Source of the DNA: Branchiostoma lanceolatum
Lineage: Eukaryota > Chordata > Leptocardii > Amphioxiformes > Branchiostomatidae
NCBI RefSeq assembly: GCF_035083965.1
Contig: NC_089727.1
Span: 8,995,501-9,059,500 of the forward strand
Direction: 5' to 3'
DNA: 64,000 nt
The translations under genes and the position numbers were made by a program. The notes under the pieces are model-generated. The model searched no databases and had not been told where the DNA came from. It saw only the letters and a program-made list of their open reading frames with translations. This document shows positions 11,401-22,629 of the stretch, piece by piece. Position 1 is the stretch's first letter. Every line of letters begins with the position of its first letter.

Positions 11401-14400
11401 AATTATAGTAGTACAAAACACATATTCGCAGTATCTTGATTTTGCAGTAAAAAGTCAACTTGAAAACTACAAAAATAAAACCACCGTGAACATTTCAAGA
11501 TTTACAGTACAGTAGTTACCTGGAACCCTCCCTCGTTGAGGGCCCTGGCCCCGTATGCTATCCTCTTGCCCCCCTCAAATGTGGGCTTGACGGCAGGATG
11601 GTGCTTCCACCTCTGGAACTCCTTAAATGGACTGATGTACGGGTTGCTGTAATCCAGACCAAGCTAGATAAAAAGTAAAATAAGCACATTGTATAACTCA
11701 GAACATCAAACCAAATTGTATTTGATTCATAGTCAAGGAGTAGGAAATGTAGACATGTCTTAAACTAATGTACATGTAAATGACAATACTAGATAATTTT
11801 ACCAAATAGTATTCCTTTAGCTTTTATGGCCTCCATGAATGGAGCTATTCTTTTCGGTGTGTCTGTTTGTTTGTTTGTTTGTTTGTTTGTTTTTCAGCAA
11901 TATGTACATTGTAGTTTCTATATGCTAGCCACGCTCACTTCAGAGTGACAGGAAATAAAGGCCAAGGTTGCCAGGGTGACAGAAAGTGAAGTTCAGAGTT
12001 GCCAGAATTAGTAATTCATCAACAGTTTGTTTTGTTGGCAAAGCCTCTCTAAAGAACCGCAGCAAACTTTGCTTTGCTATAGAAATAAGTGTTTTAGGGC
12101 CCAAAATCACATGTTTGAGGGAAAAAAAAACACTTTCCTGCTTCTTTTTTTTTATTTTTGGGTGTTTTGCAGCAAACTTTGGTGTGCTGTAAGGTTGTTA
12201 CAGTGTAATACTAACCACATAGCCGACAGCGACCAGAGGTTCCCCCTCTCCAAGATGGTAGATGAAAGATCCACCGTACGTCATTCTGTCCTGCAGAGGG
12301 AAAGAGAGAACAACAAAAGTTTGAGCCAGGTTACAAATATACACGTAACTGTAACTGTAAGTTCTTTTACTATTTGCCTCAGTTTTATTACGTGTTAGAA
12401 GGAAAAAGAGCAGCATTTTTTATAAACAATTCTGTAGCTTCAACTGCATTTACTGCTTGTTTTTTCCAAAGCATTTCCAATAGTGATACAATGTATATTG
12501 AAAACGCATATTCGCAGTGTCATGAATTTACAGTGGAGAGGTCAAAGCTAAAAGTATAAGAATAACAATATTATTCCGCAGTGTTTTTAAAGCAATGCAT
12601 CATTATGTGAGTCCCATATAATTATAAAGAAGTGTACTGACTACCGGAAAACAGAAGTCTAGAGTAAAATATATGAAGTAACGACTCACCAATGGCCACC
12701 CCACTGTGTGCTCCACTTTTCCTGGCTTGTGCTGAGCTGGATCAACCTCCCAAAGCTGTGAAAGTGCACAACAATGTTAACAACAAACTGACAACTGCTG
12801 CTAAAAGTCACATCTCAACAAAACTTTACAATACATTGTTTGTTATATAACTCTTTTAGGTTTTAAATTCAGAATGTGTACTGAATTGCTGGCTCTGTGA
12901 GACTGTGCCTAGCATTGCCATGCATGGTACTTAGAACATAGTTTTCGTCTTGACTAAGCATGGAACCAGACAACACTACTATGTTGGGTGTCACAGTACC
13001 GCACAGTCACATATGGCCAGCACTCTGGTACCCTCTCTCTCTGCCAACTTTCTACCAAATGGTGTTGTCTAAATCTCATACAAGGTAGCGTGAGTAGCCT
13101 CTGGAATTAGAAGTTGTGAGTTTGATTCCGGCTGTGCCGCTCACCCTACATGCGAAAAGGGTTGCAGTCCTTAGAACGGGACGTTAAGCCGTGGTCCACT
13201 ATTCATTGTACTTGTCCAAAAGACCTTGGGGAATTTCCCTGGTACAATGAACCTACGAACCTGTACACAGTGTCTGTCTTCTCTGTCACGCCAGTGGAAA
13301 AATAGCTCTTCAGTGAGCTAAACTAGATCGATATCACTTTAATTTTCACTATCACTGTCTAAATCTCACACAGTGTTGAGAACTGTGCCGTTCCGAAACT
13401 GGATCTCAGTGAAAGGAGTGAGCATGAAGATGCTACTTCACACACTGCTGTATACGTAATTATTATTGACCCATTGCCTCACCTCCTTCAGACCAATGGC
13501 GTAGGTCTGAGGTTCACAGTTCTTCCTCAGGTCCAGGTTCTTGTAGAGTTGTTTGGCGAGGTGTCCATGGCAACCCTCGGCAAATATCACCACCTTGGAG
13601 TGGAACTCCATGCCACGCTCAAACGAATCCTTGAGAAGACGGTAGGTAAGGGTAAAGAAGGTCGAACTAGAAGCGTGATGTTTGAGACAAAACATTATAC
13701 TTTTTCAATAAAGTTGAAATAAAGGCTTTGAATTTAACTGAATTGAAAAGAACTTTGCTTTGCTAGCATTACACAAGCTCCCCTACTCTTCATGTGTGTT
13801 GGATCTTTTTGTATGCAGAGGTTTGATGCTTTAGGCTAATGATTGAAGCATAGTTAGGCTACAAGCTAGTGTATCCATATCCAAAAGAATGATTGCCTAA
13901 GAACCGTTGTAATGGGACTCGCACCCTTGCCCTCTGGATAGACAAAATTTGATTCCCATATGATATATAACTAGGCTAGCAAAGCAGCAGTTACCATTAG
14001 TGTCACAAATACAGTTACAACAGTGCAGATAATTGCATTTTTGACAGAAGAATTACCACTCTACTCTTCTTTATAAGAATGGATGCATGATCTTACCTTT
14101 GGCGCTCCATCCTTTCCAATGCCCACATCACTTGTAGCCACACCCTTTACACTGCCATCTTCATGGTACAACACCTAGAGTGGGAGGGACAGAGAATAAG
14201 CATTACTAACAATGCTTGTCAGCTTACTGTACATGCAGAAATGTTGGCGGTTTCAATTTAACGCAAACTTAAAACCACCGCGAAAAGCCATTCCATTGTG
14301 TGACTGTAGCACTACTATTGTTTCAAACCCACTGCGAACACTCCATTTTCTCCCTACCGCGATATCAAATCAACGGGGTCATTTCTGCAATTACAGTATT

Positions 14401-17400
14401 AACAAACTACAAGAATGTACCAAATAAGAAGTAGGTAAAGGCCTTATTGAGGCCCTGGGGGCAGTGGGTAGGTTATCCACTGTGTCTAGGGCACAGCATT
14501 GGAAGGCCCTCTCCTTCCACAACCTTCCCAAGTTAGATAACCTTTTTACACATGGGTGGAGTGAAGAAAGCCTTTCCTAAGGACACAACGTCTAGCCAGG
14601 AATGCCACTTGGCCATTCTAGGCCGCTAACGAAGAATTTCAAACAAATCGTTTTAAAAACGTATCAAAGCTGTTTCTATGCAGGCTAATGTCAAATCTTA
14701 AAACTTCATCGTACTTAGGCCACAGCAAGTAAATTTTATGGATGACATCCTCCGCAGACTCCAAAATTAATGTGATAGGGCAAAAAAAAAACAAGGCGGG
14801 TAAAAAAAAACAAGATTCCTATATTTTCAAATTTTGAGATCATGAATCTTGTTAAACAAGACTTGCGGCAACAAAATATGAAATCACGACCAACAGGTCT
14901 TTTGTTCCTGTATTCAATCAATGACGTTTCATATATAATATAAGACCACCTTGATTCAACAGTAAACATGTCATACCATCATGGGCATTCATATGCAATG
15001 GAACACCTGGGCAGCAACTATATTCAACTGGGTATTCATATGGAACACTGTGTCAACACATGCCATCAAATTCGAGCAATTGAGCCTCAACGTTGCTGGA
15101 TCATATCAAGCAATTGCACAACACAGAGCCTTTGTCGGACATATCATTGGAGGGCAATGAAATGTCGATTTTGTTAGTAGTTCACTTCATTCAAGAACAG
15201 CACATCGGATTTCACGTTGTTGATAATAATAGCACAGAAATTACACACTATATTACAAGTTTGGCATGAGGGCTGCACAGTTTCTTCTTGTAAGTTGGTG
15301 ACGACGAGCAATCTCGTTACAGCTTGCATACACAATAATTGTACAATGCACTTGTACGGAGTTTTCACAATTCTTACATTTTCAAATGCCTTTTTATGGC
15401 ATCTAGAACGTTTTTACGATAGAACTGACTGTAGTTTGCGACAAATTGTATTATTTTCGATATGTTGACCATTGCCGAAGGGTAAAAAAATCTTGTTTTT
15501 TTTTTCAAAATCAGGCGAAAATTAATGAGCGCGCTGATGTCATCCATAAAATTTACTTGCTGTGGCCTTATGACAAATTGCTTTCTGCAACATTATTTAA
15601 ATCATCCCTCTCCAGGGTTTAAAATGGTATGGTCCAACAATGACCTGATCCTGACCTCTGTAACAGGGCATCCTGGGTAGACCTCCACCTCCAGCTCCTC
15701 TGCCTGCTCACCCAGCCACCGTACAAAGTTGCCCAGCCTGACCACGTAGTTCCCAGAGTTGTGCATGGGAAGCCCTGGAACATCAGAATACTGTAAATCT
15801 GGAAACTTTTGTGGTGGTTTTATTTTCTCCTCTTTTACAAATTCATGACACGGCGAGTATGTATTTCCAGTGTACGACTGTACCATAGAATTGTTTCAAC
15901 CACCAATTTAGGACACCACGAAAACCGCCTTTTCTCTCCTACCGTGAAATAAAACCAGCACAAAAGTAAATTAATTTACAGTACATGAACTGAGAATTGC
16001 CCAGGCAAGAATCTACTGTTACTGAGAGGTGGTAACAAAATGCAACTGGTTATCACATATTGAATTGATTTGCTGGTCAATTGAAAGAGATTATCATCAA
16101 TCAATCTTTTGTTATAGGAGGATTGTCAATCATCTATAAGTTTCATCATATGAAAACTAAAGGTTGTAGAAATGTGCATTATTGCCATAACATGGCCTTG
16201 CTTTTCATAGATTTACAAAAATCCTGATTCTATCATTTCTATGTTACCTAGAGCTGTGTACCTAAACAAATTTTAGGTACAGGTACAGGTACACGGGTTA
16301 AGGTACAGGTCCGGACCTGAACCTGTACCTAAACTACTTGTTCGGAAAATGCTAGATTTTCAATAAGGACAAAAGCATGTTTGAACTGGTAAAAACATAA
16401 TATTTGATTGTGCTAGGTATCATTTTCATGAAAACACAGATGAAAATTTGACTCCAGCCATGCAAATGTGTTTTCTGTGCTTTAGAGTGGCTTTAGAGCC
16501 CTGCCACGGTAATTTCATAGTAATTTTATCTGTCAAAGTGGCCATCCCCTGAGTCAGGTCCAGTACCGATACAGCAGGGTCAGGTTTTTTGGACCTGTAC
16601 CTAATTGATTGTACCTGGTACTGTATCGGTACAGTGTACCGGTACACAGCTCTAATGTTACCCCAATCTAAACAATAACTTAATAGGAATAACTGTGCAA
16701 TATAGATCCTCAATATTGTAAAAATGGAACAGAACTGTACTTTAACTAAATAAGAGTTTTTCATATGTAACTATCTACATAATAGCTAAAGGCTTGGCAG
16801 GGCAGGACATCAGAGATTCACATAGTATTACACACCTGGTAAAATGGGAACAGGAATGGCACGCTTTTCAGTCAGAAACATGAACTTGTCCTCTGTAACG
16901 GGCGTATGGAGCGGTGCCTGCAGTAAAGGTGGGCAGAAGCGGGACAGGCAAGCCCTATCAGAACCAAATGCTGCGACAGGTCTTTTCTACTTACCTTTGA
17001 TGTCAAACGCTGTGATGAGATCCAAAGGTGTCAAAGAGTTAGTGAAAGCCCAAGGGGAAGGATGTGTAGGGCTGTTTTTCAGGGAACATTTCTAACAGGC
17101 TTCAAAGTCTTCTAATAAATACCAGAGAGTTAAAATCTGGAGATTTGGAAGATTGATCCATGTTACACTATTTCTGAGAAATATTTGATTCCCGAAATAA
17201 TAAATGACAACACATGATTGCCAAACGTTTAAAAAAGAACGGTTGTCAGATTATTTGAAGGGCAGTGATCAGAGGAGTAAACCAGAGCTAGACTAGGGTG
17301 GATGGTAGGCTAGATGATACAACCATTTAATTCCTTGGACCAATAGATCAATCCTGACTGTCCATCAAAATTAGCAGTTCAACCAATGAGAGATTGGCAA

Positions 17401-20400
17401 CTAGGGGTTTGTCCAATGAGAGAATGGCAATTAGCAGTTCAAAAGTAGCTGGATGTCCATCAAATAGTTGCATTTTGATGGAGGTGGGCGTGGCTATAGG
17501 ATTGGTCTATATATATACACATGTAACTTCATCCCTAAATACATAAAATCCCCTTAGGCTTTCTTGAGAAGGGAATGAAAGCAGCAGTGGTAATGAGGCA
17601 GCAGTGCAGGATTAGGTATGGAAGCAAGCTAGCTTTCCCAAGCCAAGGCCTTCCATACCTACCTGGTAGGATGGGGAGGGGAATCTTGTACTTTTCAGTG
17701 AGTAGATTGCATCTGTCTTCTGTCACTGGAGTATGCAATGGTGCCTGTTATGTTGGAACAATTTTCAGAAAAGGTTTTCAAATCAACATCACCATGATGT
17801 CAAAGTTGTTATTTTTTGTCTCAAACTTTTAGCACCATCCTCAAGATTGAAGGCCTTAGATTATCATATGCTGTAAAGTTTATACATTTAGTGCAAATAA
17901 TCATTATAGGTAGAGTAATATCAGTTAATGTATAACTGACGGTGAAAGACGATAAGGAATAAAATACAGAACAACATTGATGTCATAAACTTATAGCAAT
18001 ATATTGTAATAAAAACAAGCAAGCTATCAGAAATGCCAATGAGTGCTAATATTGGAAGAAACAAGAATTTCATAACTTTTACATTTGCAGCAGGCACTTT
18101 ACAGAGAGGAGTTGTGGTTGCATAATATCATACAGTGTGCTATGAAATTATTTGATTTCATCTGTATCTGTATCTGTATCTATATAGCCGGTACAACCGC
18201 CATTAGGCGTAACACACACACTCATGTATCACCAACAAGGAACAAGTATGTTCTATTTTGATCAATCTATCAATACATTCATCAAATTTTCATTCTTTAC
18301 CTTCTGCATGCAGCCTTTTTCTAGTGTTAGTTAAAATATTACCACTAATATTGAGTAATAATAAAAATGTGCAAAACAAACCATTGACACAGTCAAAACT
18401 GCCCAAGAAGACCATTCAGGGGACCAATAAAATCCGGTCTATGTGAACAGGTGGTCACTATAGACAGGATTCCTTAAAATGTTTGTGTCCATGGAAACAT
18501 TATCTTAGGGACCACAAAATATTTTGTTACATTAGACAGGTAATCCCCATAAATGTAGAGGTGGTTACTTGTACAGGTTTGACTGTAATCATTAGTTGTT
18601 TAATAAGAATAGGTGATTGAAGAGTCTTACTCCTCTGTCCTTCCAGTCTGGTATGAGCTCGTCTAGTGCGTGTGGCTCCAGGCAGGCTCCTGACAATGTG
18701 TGCAGACCTGGGATGGAAGAAACGAACCTCAGTGTAGTTGGCTGTGAATTTTGCAACCATCCACATTGAATAAGCAACAGTACAACACGATTTCAGTTCC
18801 TCAAAGAGCTTCAAACGTGAATGACTAGGTATAGAGGTAAAGCAGTCATCCTCAATTGCTTTATCAAGTAATGGTGGTAATGCAGTGTGGTTTCATTGTG
18901 GCTCGCATTTTTAGCCAAGCACACCGGGTCACCCCTACTCTACTCAATTTGCCAGTTCTTTTACAAGGAGAGGTTTGATGCTTGAGGCTAGGCTTACACC
19001 CAAAGCTCCCTCATACGCAGGGCCGGCAACTTTACGCCACCATCTGAAATGGCACATGCGATAGCGTACATGTCAAAGCTGGGGCCAACCCTAGGATTGA
19101 ACCCTCGCCCATGGATCCATGAAATTTGATCCATATGGCGAAACTATATAATTACACTAACGCTTGCAACATGGGGACATAAAGACATTTAAGCAGCCGT
19201 AAGAACATTGAGCCCGACCATACATCTGCTTGGAGATTGTACTCACCTACTTCCGTAGCCTTTTCCAGTACCAACACCCTGAGTTCCTTGTCCTGCTGCT
19301 GGGCCAACTGTTTCAGTCTGATGGCGGCCGACAGTCCCGCTGGCCCCGCCCCCACAATACACACATCCACCTCATCCGATACTCTCTCCATATCAACATC
19401 TACAAACAGTTTGGAAAAAAAACAGATGTTTGTGAGACTCCCATTCCCTTAATCAATAGACAAACTGATGTCGTCATACCCATAGGGGGTCTATGTAATC
19501 GGGCACATCCATTAAGGATAGTACACGGCCGAACCCTGACCGGTGTCACGGTGCCTGGCATCTTGAGGGCATTCACGTTCCGCAGGCGGCACCTCAAATT
19601 TTCTGCATATCACTAGACAATGTCAATGGCAATTCACCTTTATCACTTGCATTAAATACACAGAAAAAATGGCTTATTTTGTACTTATAATTCTATGGTG
19701 GACGGCTGACCAGCTGTCCATGGACTATACCACAGTGACACTACTTGCAGGAAGTAATAAAGAAAACACATAACAAACAGTAAGAAGAAACTGACCACTC
19801 CATCTGCTGTCCTTGTCTCTCGGCAAAACTGACCAGTGCGTGGTGATCTTGGGAGTGGCGGCATTGTTGGTACAGAAGAGACGCACCCCCGCTCTGGCAA
19901 ACCGGCCAGCTGGAAAAGAATCAACATAGAAGTCAGGCATTTTAAAACTAGAAATAAGTAAATAGAAATGTGGTGTGTACTAGCAAATATGGACAGGTTT
20001 GGGTTCCAGATTAATTATGTCAGGGAAAAATTTAAGTAGGTGATACAATTAGTAGGATTGAACATGATAAGTTATCTATTTAGTACTATTCATGTCAGAA
20101 AGTTATATGTTTCTATTGGAATTTTGCAACTTGGAGGTACTAAAGCGCCAGCTAGTAATCCATGGTGGTACTGCAGCCTTGGAACTGTCTTGTAACCTAT
20201 GGTAAGGCCACACCAACTTAATCTTATGGATGACATCCGCGCGCGCATTGATTTTCGCCTGTTGTCAAAAAAACAAAACAAAAAATCACCTCCTCCAAGG
20301 CTACACGGAACTCCGGAACTTGCCGACTTAGATTGCCGCAAAAGGCTAGCATTGTGCCGGCTTATCGGAAAACTGGGGGTGTATGTGAATTGGTATGCCA

Positions 20401-22519
20401 TCGATGTTGGCTAGGGGGATTTTGCGTTTGCACAGTTGTACGAGAGGATCGCAGTGGCCAGTGAGTATCACCCAAACAATTTGTCACGACCTATCCAGAG
20501 TGGCTCTCACACGTTTCTTTTGCAACAATGAGAGACATGGGAGAGGAATTGAGGGATTGGCAGAGGGATTTGTGAGCGTAAACCATGGAATGCTTAATAT
20601 GTAGTTCAATGCCATGTATGTTGAAACTGCCCTTATGGGTGTATATGAGTATTCTCATCACAGTCATATATCATCCACAGTCCTTGGAGCCAAATACTTT
20701 CTAATAGTATACTTCTTTGGTCGTTCTAGTCAATATATTAAAAATCAATCACTTGCGCTGAGTCTGCTATGATGAACAAGACAACCTACATGTACCTCCT
20801 ACAAATAAACTGTGTTCTGTGGTTCAGTTCGCAATACCAGCTTTGTACTAGTAGTCCTGTGGTTTAGTAGCATTTTTTTTTGCTGGATTTTTCTTTTTTT
20901 CGCCCGCGCGCATTAGTTTTGGGGTCTCCAGAGGATGTCATCCATAAAATCAAGTTGGTGTGGCCTAACCTTTGGAACTTGTAATGCTGAAACCGTAAGT
21001 GATCTTCTGCCCAAGTTATATGGTAAAACCTTGAGTACACGTGTACAAGAGTACAGTTTACATTTTATGTTTACTATCTATCTATGCTACCCCCTTGGTA
21101 CAGTACAAGTATTCCCACAGTTGTGAATAAAGTACATTTGTGTACTACAATTTTAAAACAGAGTTAAGCCTTAAGGGAAAATATGGAAAAATTGTACAAT
21201 CTGAACTAGCTGTATTTTACAGTGTTCTGAGAAACTTTGTGGAACTTTGTCAACATTAAAAAAATGCAAATGCTAATGACTCAAAGCCACACCTCTGACA
21301 CACCCAAAAAATGGACCAATCATTACTTGGGTTCAAAGTCTATATATAACAAACGAATACAAAACTGGTATAACCTGGTTAAAGCCGGTAGGCATACCAT
21401 GGGGGTCTATGTCACTTATTGAATTCTATTGTCTTTGTTACGGTGCTATCAAATATACTTAAATAAATGAATCTTTGGTAGAGTTTATATATGTACTGTA
21501 ATGTAAGAAAGGGTATCCATTTTATGATGTGCCTACTGTAGTATTACTTTTGAATTTGAATCATCAACTTTATTAGAACTTTAAATCATGTAAACTGTAT
21601 CCTCATGTTATACATATTTTGCCTGACCCTTACCTCTTCCCTCATGACCTGAATGAAAAGTGTCCTGCGGGCCGATTTGAGCTTATCATGAATAAACAAA
21701 GGTTTCAACAAACTAATTTTGATATATTCTTTCTTCAATGAATCTTGAACAAAACAACTCTAGAAACAGTTTAATACTGATCTAACTTGGTGATCGGATA
21801 TCCAACATCACGTTTCGTAACGTCATAACAAATATAAGTATAGTCATGTGGGTTGGTTGTGCGTAAATCGTTAAATCTGATCATATGACGGTAAGTATTG
21901 GCAGCTACGTGCAAAAAATACACTCTGAAAATAAATGTGTTTTAAACAAACCACAATATTGGAATTCATTTATCGGGACATCACAAAATATCATTATGAG
22001 GAAATCATTACATAATTTTCCTCTCGAATTTCGAAGGATGTCAGTTTAAATCTTTTAAGTGTATACACAATCTTATGGAATATCATACATATATTAAAAG
22101 ATTTCATATGATCTCGACATGATATTACGTAGCTGGAAGATTCGTCAGATTCATACGAGGAGAAAACAGCCTCATTACCCTACACATTGGGTACCTGCCT
22201 GTGGCACTGGCTGCAAATACACCTGATATTATTATTATATTATAACTTCGAACGAGAGATAATTTTTGGTAACGTTACGTAGCAGACGAAATTTCTGATT
22301 TTGTAACAAAAACTTACTCAGTTACTGGTAAAGTCCTAAAGTTTTAGCGCATTTTCTGCCACAAAACTACAACTAATTCGCTTGAATCTTGCACCAGGCG
22401 TTCTATGAATCTTTAGAATGCGATATATATTATCCTTATGGACTGAGGTTACTGCTATGGACAGTAGAGGACAGAAAGACAAACTCACCTTTCAGCGCAC
22501 TACCAAGTAACGCCGCCAT
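8480..22519 (-). CDS. ETFDH: ETFDH, ETF:ubiquinone oxidoreductase
   Basis: Mitochondrial inner-membrane flavo-iron-sulfur enzyme that passes electrons from ETF to ubiquinone. Exons in transcript order: 22519-22489, 19909-19796, 19399-19247, 18707-18631, 17744-17663 (5A) or 16917-16836 (5B), 15774-15656, 14174-14097, 13629-13483, 12755-12690, 12290-12216, 11663-11520, 10862-10694, 10020-9838, 9633-9412, 8643-8480. With one exon 5 this gives 607 residues (human 617). Residues 1-40 are Arg-rich and lack acidic residues, as in a mitochondrial presequence. GAGPAGL (65-71) is the FAD-binding loop. [16 protein letters not shown] and [16 protein letters not shown] are strongly conserved. The [4Fe-4S] ligands are C551 (FCPAG), C576, C579 and C582 (CVHCKTC). 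The protein ends GGGPAYNGM like human. Two versions of exon 5 are the notable oddity. Confidence 0.96.
8869..9353. mobile_element. Family A MITE copy
   Basis: The left end CTGATTTGATTATATGGATG and the right end (inverse ATACTGATTTGATTATATAG) form terminal inverted repeats. GCATGC boxes are found on both sides, and the family core AGTGGTCAGGAAGGTTGAAC is present. It is in the last ETFDH intron and ends 59 bp from exon 14 (9412-9633). Non-coding. Confidence 0.7.
10195..10290 (+). repeat. tRNA-derived SINE-like fragment
   Basis: It contains GTTGTGGTTAGGTTCTGGGTTCGAATCACTAGC, a B-box-like GGTTCGAATC, followed by the tail CAGGCCCCAATGTTGTGC that is shared with the copy at 56.3 kb. Truncated and internally deleted; in an ETFDH intron. 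Confidence 0.5.
10441..10640 (+). repeat. SINE-like repeat with B-box
   Basis: GGTTCAAATCC at about 10485 fits a Pol III B box, followed by GGCATCTCAGTTGGGGCTGC and CACCCGTCTTTCAGAAGG. I recall such tails from repeats of lancelet and other invertebrate genomes, but did not check this. It lies just beside ETFDH exon 12 (10694-10862). Confidence 0.45.
11301..11512. mobile_element. Family B MITE copy (GGTGGTTTTATTTT / ACTGTAAAT ends)
   Basis: One end reads CCGGTGGTTTTATTTTGTGG and the other has the inverse AAAAATAAAACCACCG, followed by AAGATTTACAGTA. It matches at least six other copies in the window and lies in the ETFDH intron between exons 11 and 12, ending 8 bp from the exon 11 donor side (exon boundary at 11520). 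Confidence 0.7.
11864..11895. repeat. (TTTG)n microsatellite
   Basis: About seven uninterrupted TTTG units, within a repeat that begins GGCCTCCATGAATGGAGC and resembles 52355-52400. Confidence 0.85.
12345..12560. mobile_element. Diverged family B MITE copy
   Basis: It retains CAGTTTTATTACGTGTTAGAAGG at one side and GTCATGAATTTACAGTGGAGAGG at the other, the order seen in intact family B copies. It is eroded compared with the copies at 11.3, 33.3 and 63.1 kb. Confidence 0.45.
13083..13345 (+). repeat. tRNA-derived SINE-like repeat
   Basis: It has AGTTTGATTCCGGCTGTGCCG (B-box-like GTTTGATTCC), then ACGGGACGTTAAGCCGTGGTCC, ending with GCCAGTGGAAAAATAGCTCT, which is shared with 4415-4450. In the ETFDH intron between exons 8 and 9. 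Confidence 0.5.
13765..13990 (-). repeat. Repeat family J copy
   Basis: It shares GCAGAGGTTTGATGCTTTAGGC and a region ending in a GGACTCGCACCCTTGCCC-type motif with 18890-19150, and the GCAGAGGTTTGA part with 45885-46085. On the minus strand this motif resembles a tRNA T-loop, so a tRNA-derived SINE is likely. Confidence 0.4.
14223..14405. mobile_element. Family B MITE copy
   Basis: It contains TTGGCGGTTTCAATTTAACG, AAAACCACCGCGAAAAGCC, and an end CTGCAATTACAGTATTAAC. About 50 bp from ETFDH exon 7 (14097-14174). Confidence 0.5.
14460..14650. repeat. Repeat family K copy
   Basis: The motifs GTTATCCACTGTGTCTAGGGCACAGCATTGGAAGGC and GAGTGAAGAAAGCCTTTCCTAAGGACACAACG recur at 53025-53215 in the VWA3-like gene. 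The nature of the family is unknown, probably SINE-derived. Confidence 0.55.
14715..15570. mobile_element. Family A MITE, 856 bp
   Basis: Left end TTAGGCCACAGCAAGTAAAT with TTTTATGGATGACATCC is matched by the inverted right end TAAGGCCACAGCAAGTAAAT with TTTTATGGATGACATC. The arms run for about 40 bp with very few mismatches, so this is one of the best preserved copies. It lies in an ETFDH intron and ends 86 bp from exon 6. No transposase-like open frame. Confidence 0.85.
15789..15983. mobile_element. Family B MITE beside the ETFDH exon 6 acceptor
   Basis: It starts TACTGTAAATCTGG with GTGGTGGTTTTATTTT and ends AATTAATTTACAGTA, the family ends in inverted orientation. On the minus strand it ends 14 bp before exon 6 (first base 15774), so the branch point and part of the pyrimidine tract must come from the element. 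Confidence 0.75.
16249..16655. mobile_element. MITE with AGAGCTGTGTACC ends
   Basis: Left end TAGAGCTGTGTACC and the inverse of the right end TTAGAGCTGTGTACCGGTAC match. The interior is rich in GGTACAGGTAC and GTACCTGTACC units, including GGTACAGGTCCGGACCTG. It lies in the intron between exon 5B and exon 6 of ETFDH. Confidence 0.7.
16836..16917 (-). CDS. ETFDH: ETFDH alternative exon 5B
   Basis: An 82-nt exon with acceptor TTTACTGCAG and donor GTGTGTAA on the minus strand. It encodes [10 protein letters not shown] followed by [17 protein letters not shown] plus one base. Phase (0 in, 1 out) and length equal those of exon 5A, and it joins in frame to exon 4 (ends at 18631) and to exon 6 (starts at 15774). 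It keeps Phe at the position where human has EDRFGIL, but has Arg-Ala where human and 5A have Tyr-Arg or Tyr-Lys. Confidence 0.9.
17663..17744 (-). CDS. ETFDH: ETFDH alternative exon 5A
   Basis: An 82-nt exon with acceptor AACATAACAG and donor GTAGGTAT on the minus strand. It encodes [10 protein letters not shown] followed by [17 protein letters not shown] plus one base, with the same phase as 5B, which lies 745 bp downstream. Using both exons would add 164 nt and shift the frame, so only one can be used per mRNA. Both copies are intact and similar to the human segment. Confidence 0.9.
18388..18587. mobile_element. Family C MITE (TACAGTCAAACCTGTACAAG ends)
   Basis: Left CAGTCAAAACTGCCCAAGAA and inverted right TACAGTCAAACCTGTACAAG. 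The same element is nearly complete at 61624-61820 and partial at 28177-28335. It ends 44 bp from ETFDH exon 4. I recall similar ends from repeats of other animals (unchecked). Confidence 0.75.
18890..19150 (-). repeat. Repeat family J copy
   Basis: It shares TTTAGCCAAGCACACCGGGTCA and GGAGAGGTTTGATGC with 45950-46020. It ends with GGATTGAACCCTCGCCC, whose complement is a T-loop-like GGTTCAATCC. Probably a tRNA-derived SINE in ETFDH intron 3. Confidence 0.5.
20203..20968. mobile_element. Family A MITE, 766 bp
   Basis: Left TAAGGCCACACCAACTTAAT with CTTATGGATGACATCC and inverted right TTAGGCCACACCAACTTGAT with TTTATGGATGACATCC form the arms. CGCGCGCAT boxes follow on both sides. It lies in ETFDH intron 1. 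The interior carries no recognised gene. Confidence 0.85.
20969..22488. other. ETFDH intron 1, remaining part
   Basis: AT-rich sequence between the family A element and exon 1. No exon, RNA gene or clear repeat was recognised. Confidence 0.4.
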
Positions 22520-22629
22520 TTTTGATTTTGTAAGGTGCCGTAAGTTGGTCCTTACGCAAGGTCATAGTATTTTACGACACCAGTTCTGTAGTAGGATTTT
22601 ACGACAAGCAACGCAAGTCAGGCGGGTCC
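22520..22629. promoter_or_regulatory. Divergent promoter of ETFDH and MRPL44
   Basis: Only 110 bp separate the two start codons, so both promoters and 5' UTRs must overlap here. It holds an extended nuclear-receptor half-site AAGGTCA at 22558-22564 (ERR-type) and two ATTTTACGAC units, one of them imperfect. No TATA box. Both products are mitochondrial, which fits coordinated control, but that is inference. Confidence 0.75.
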
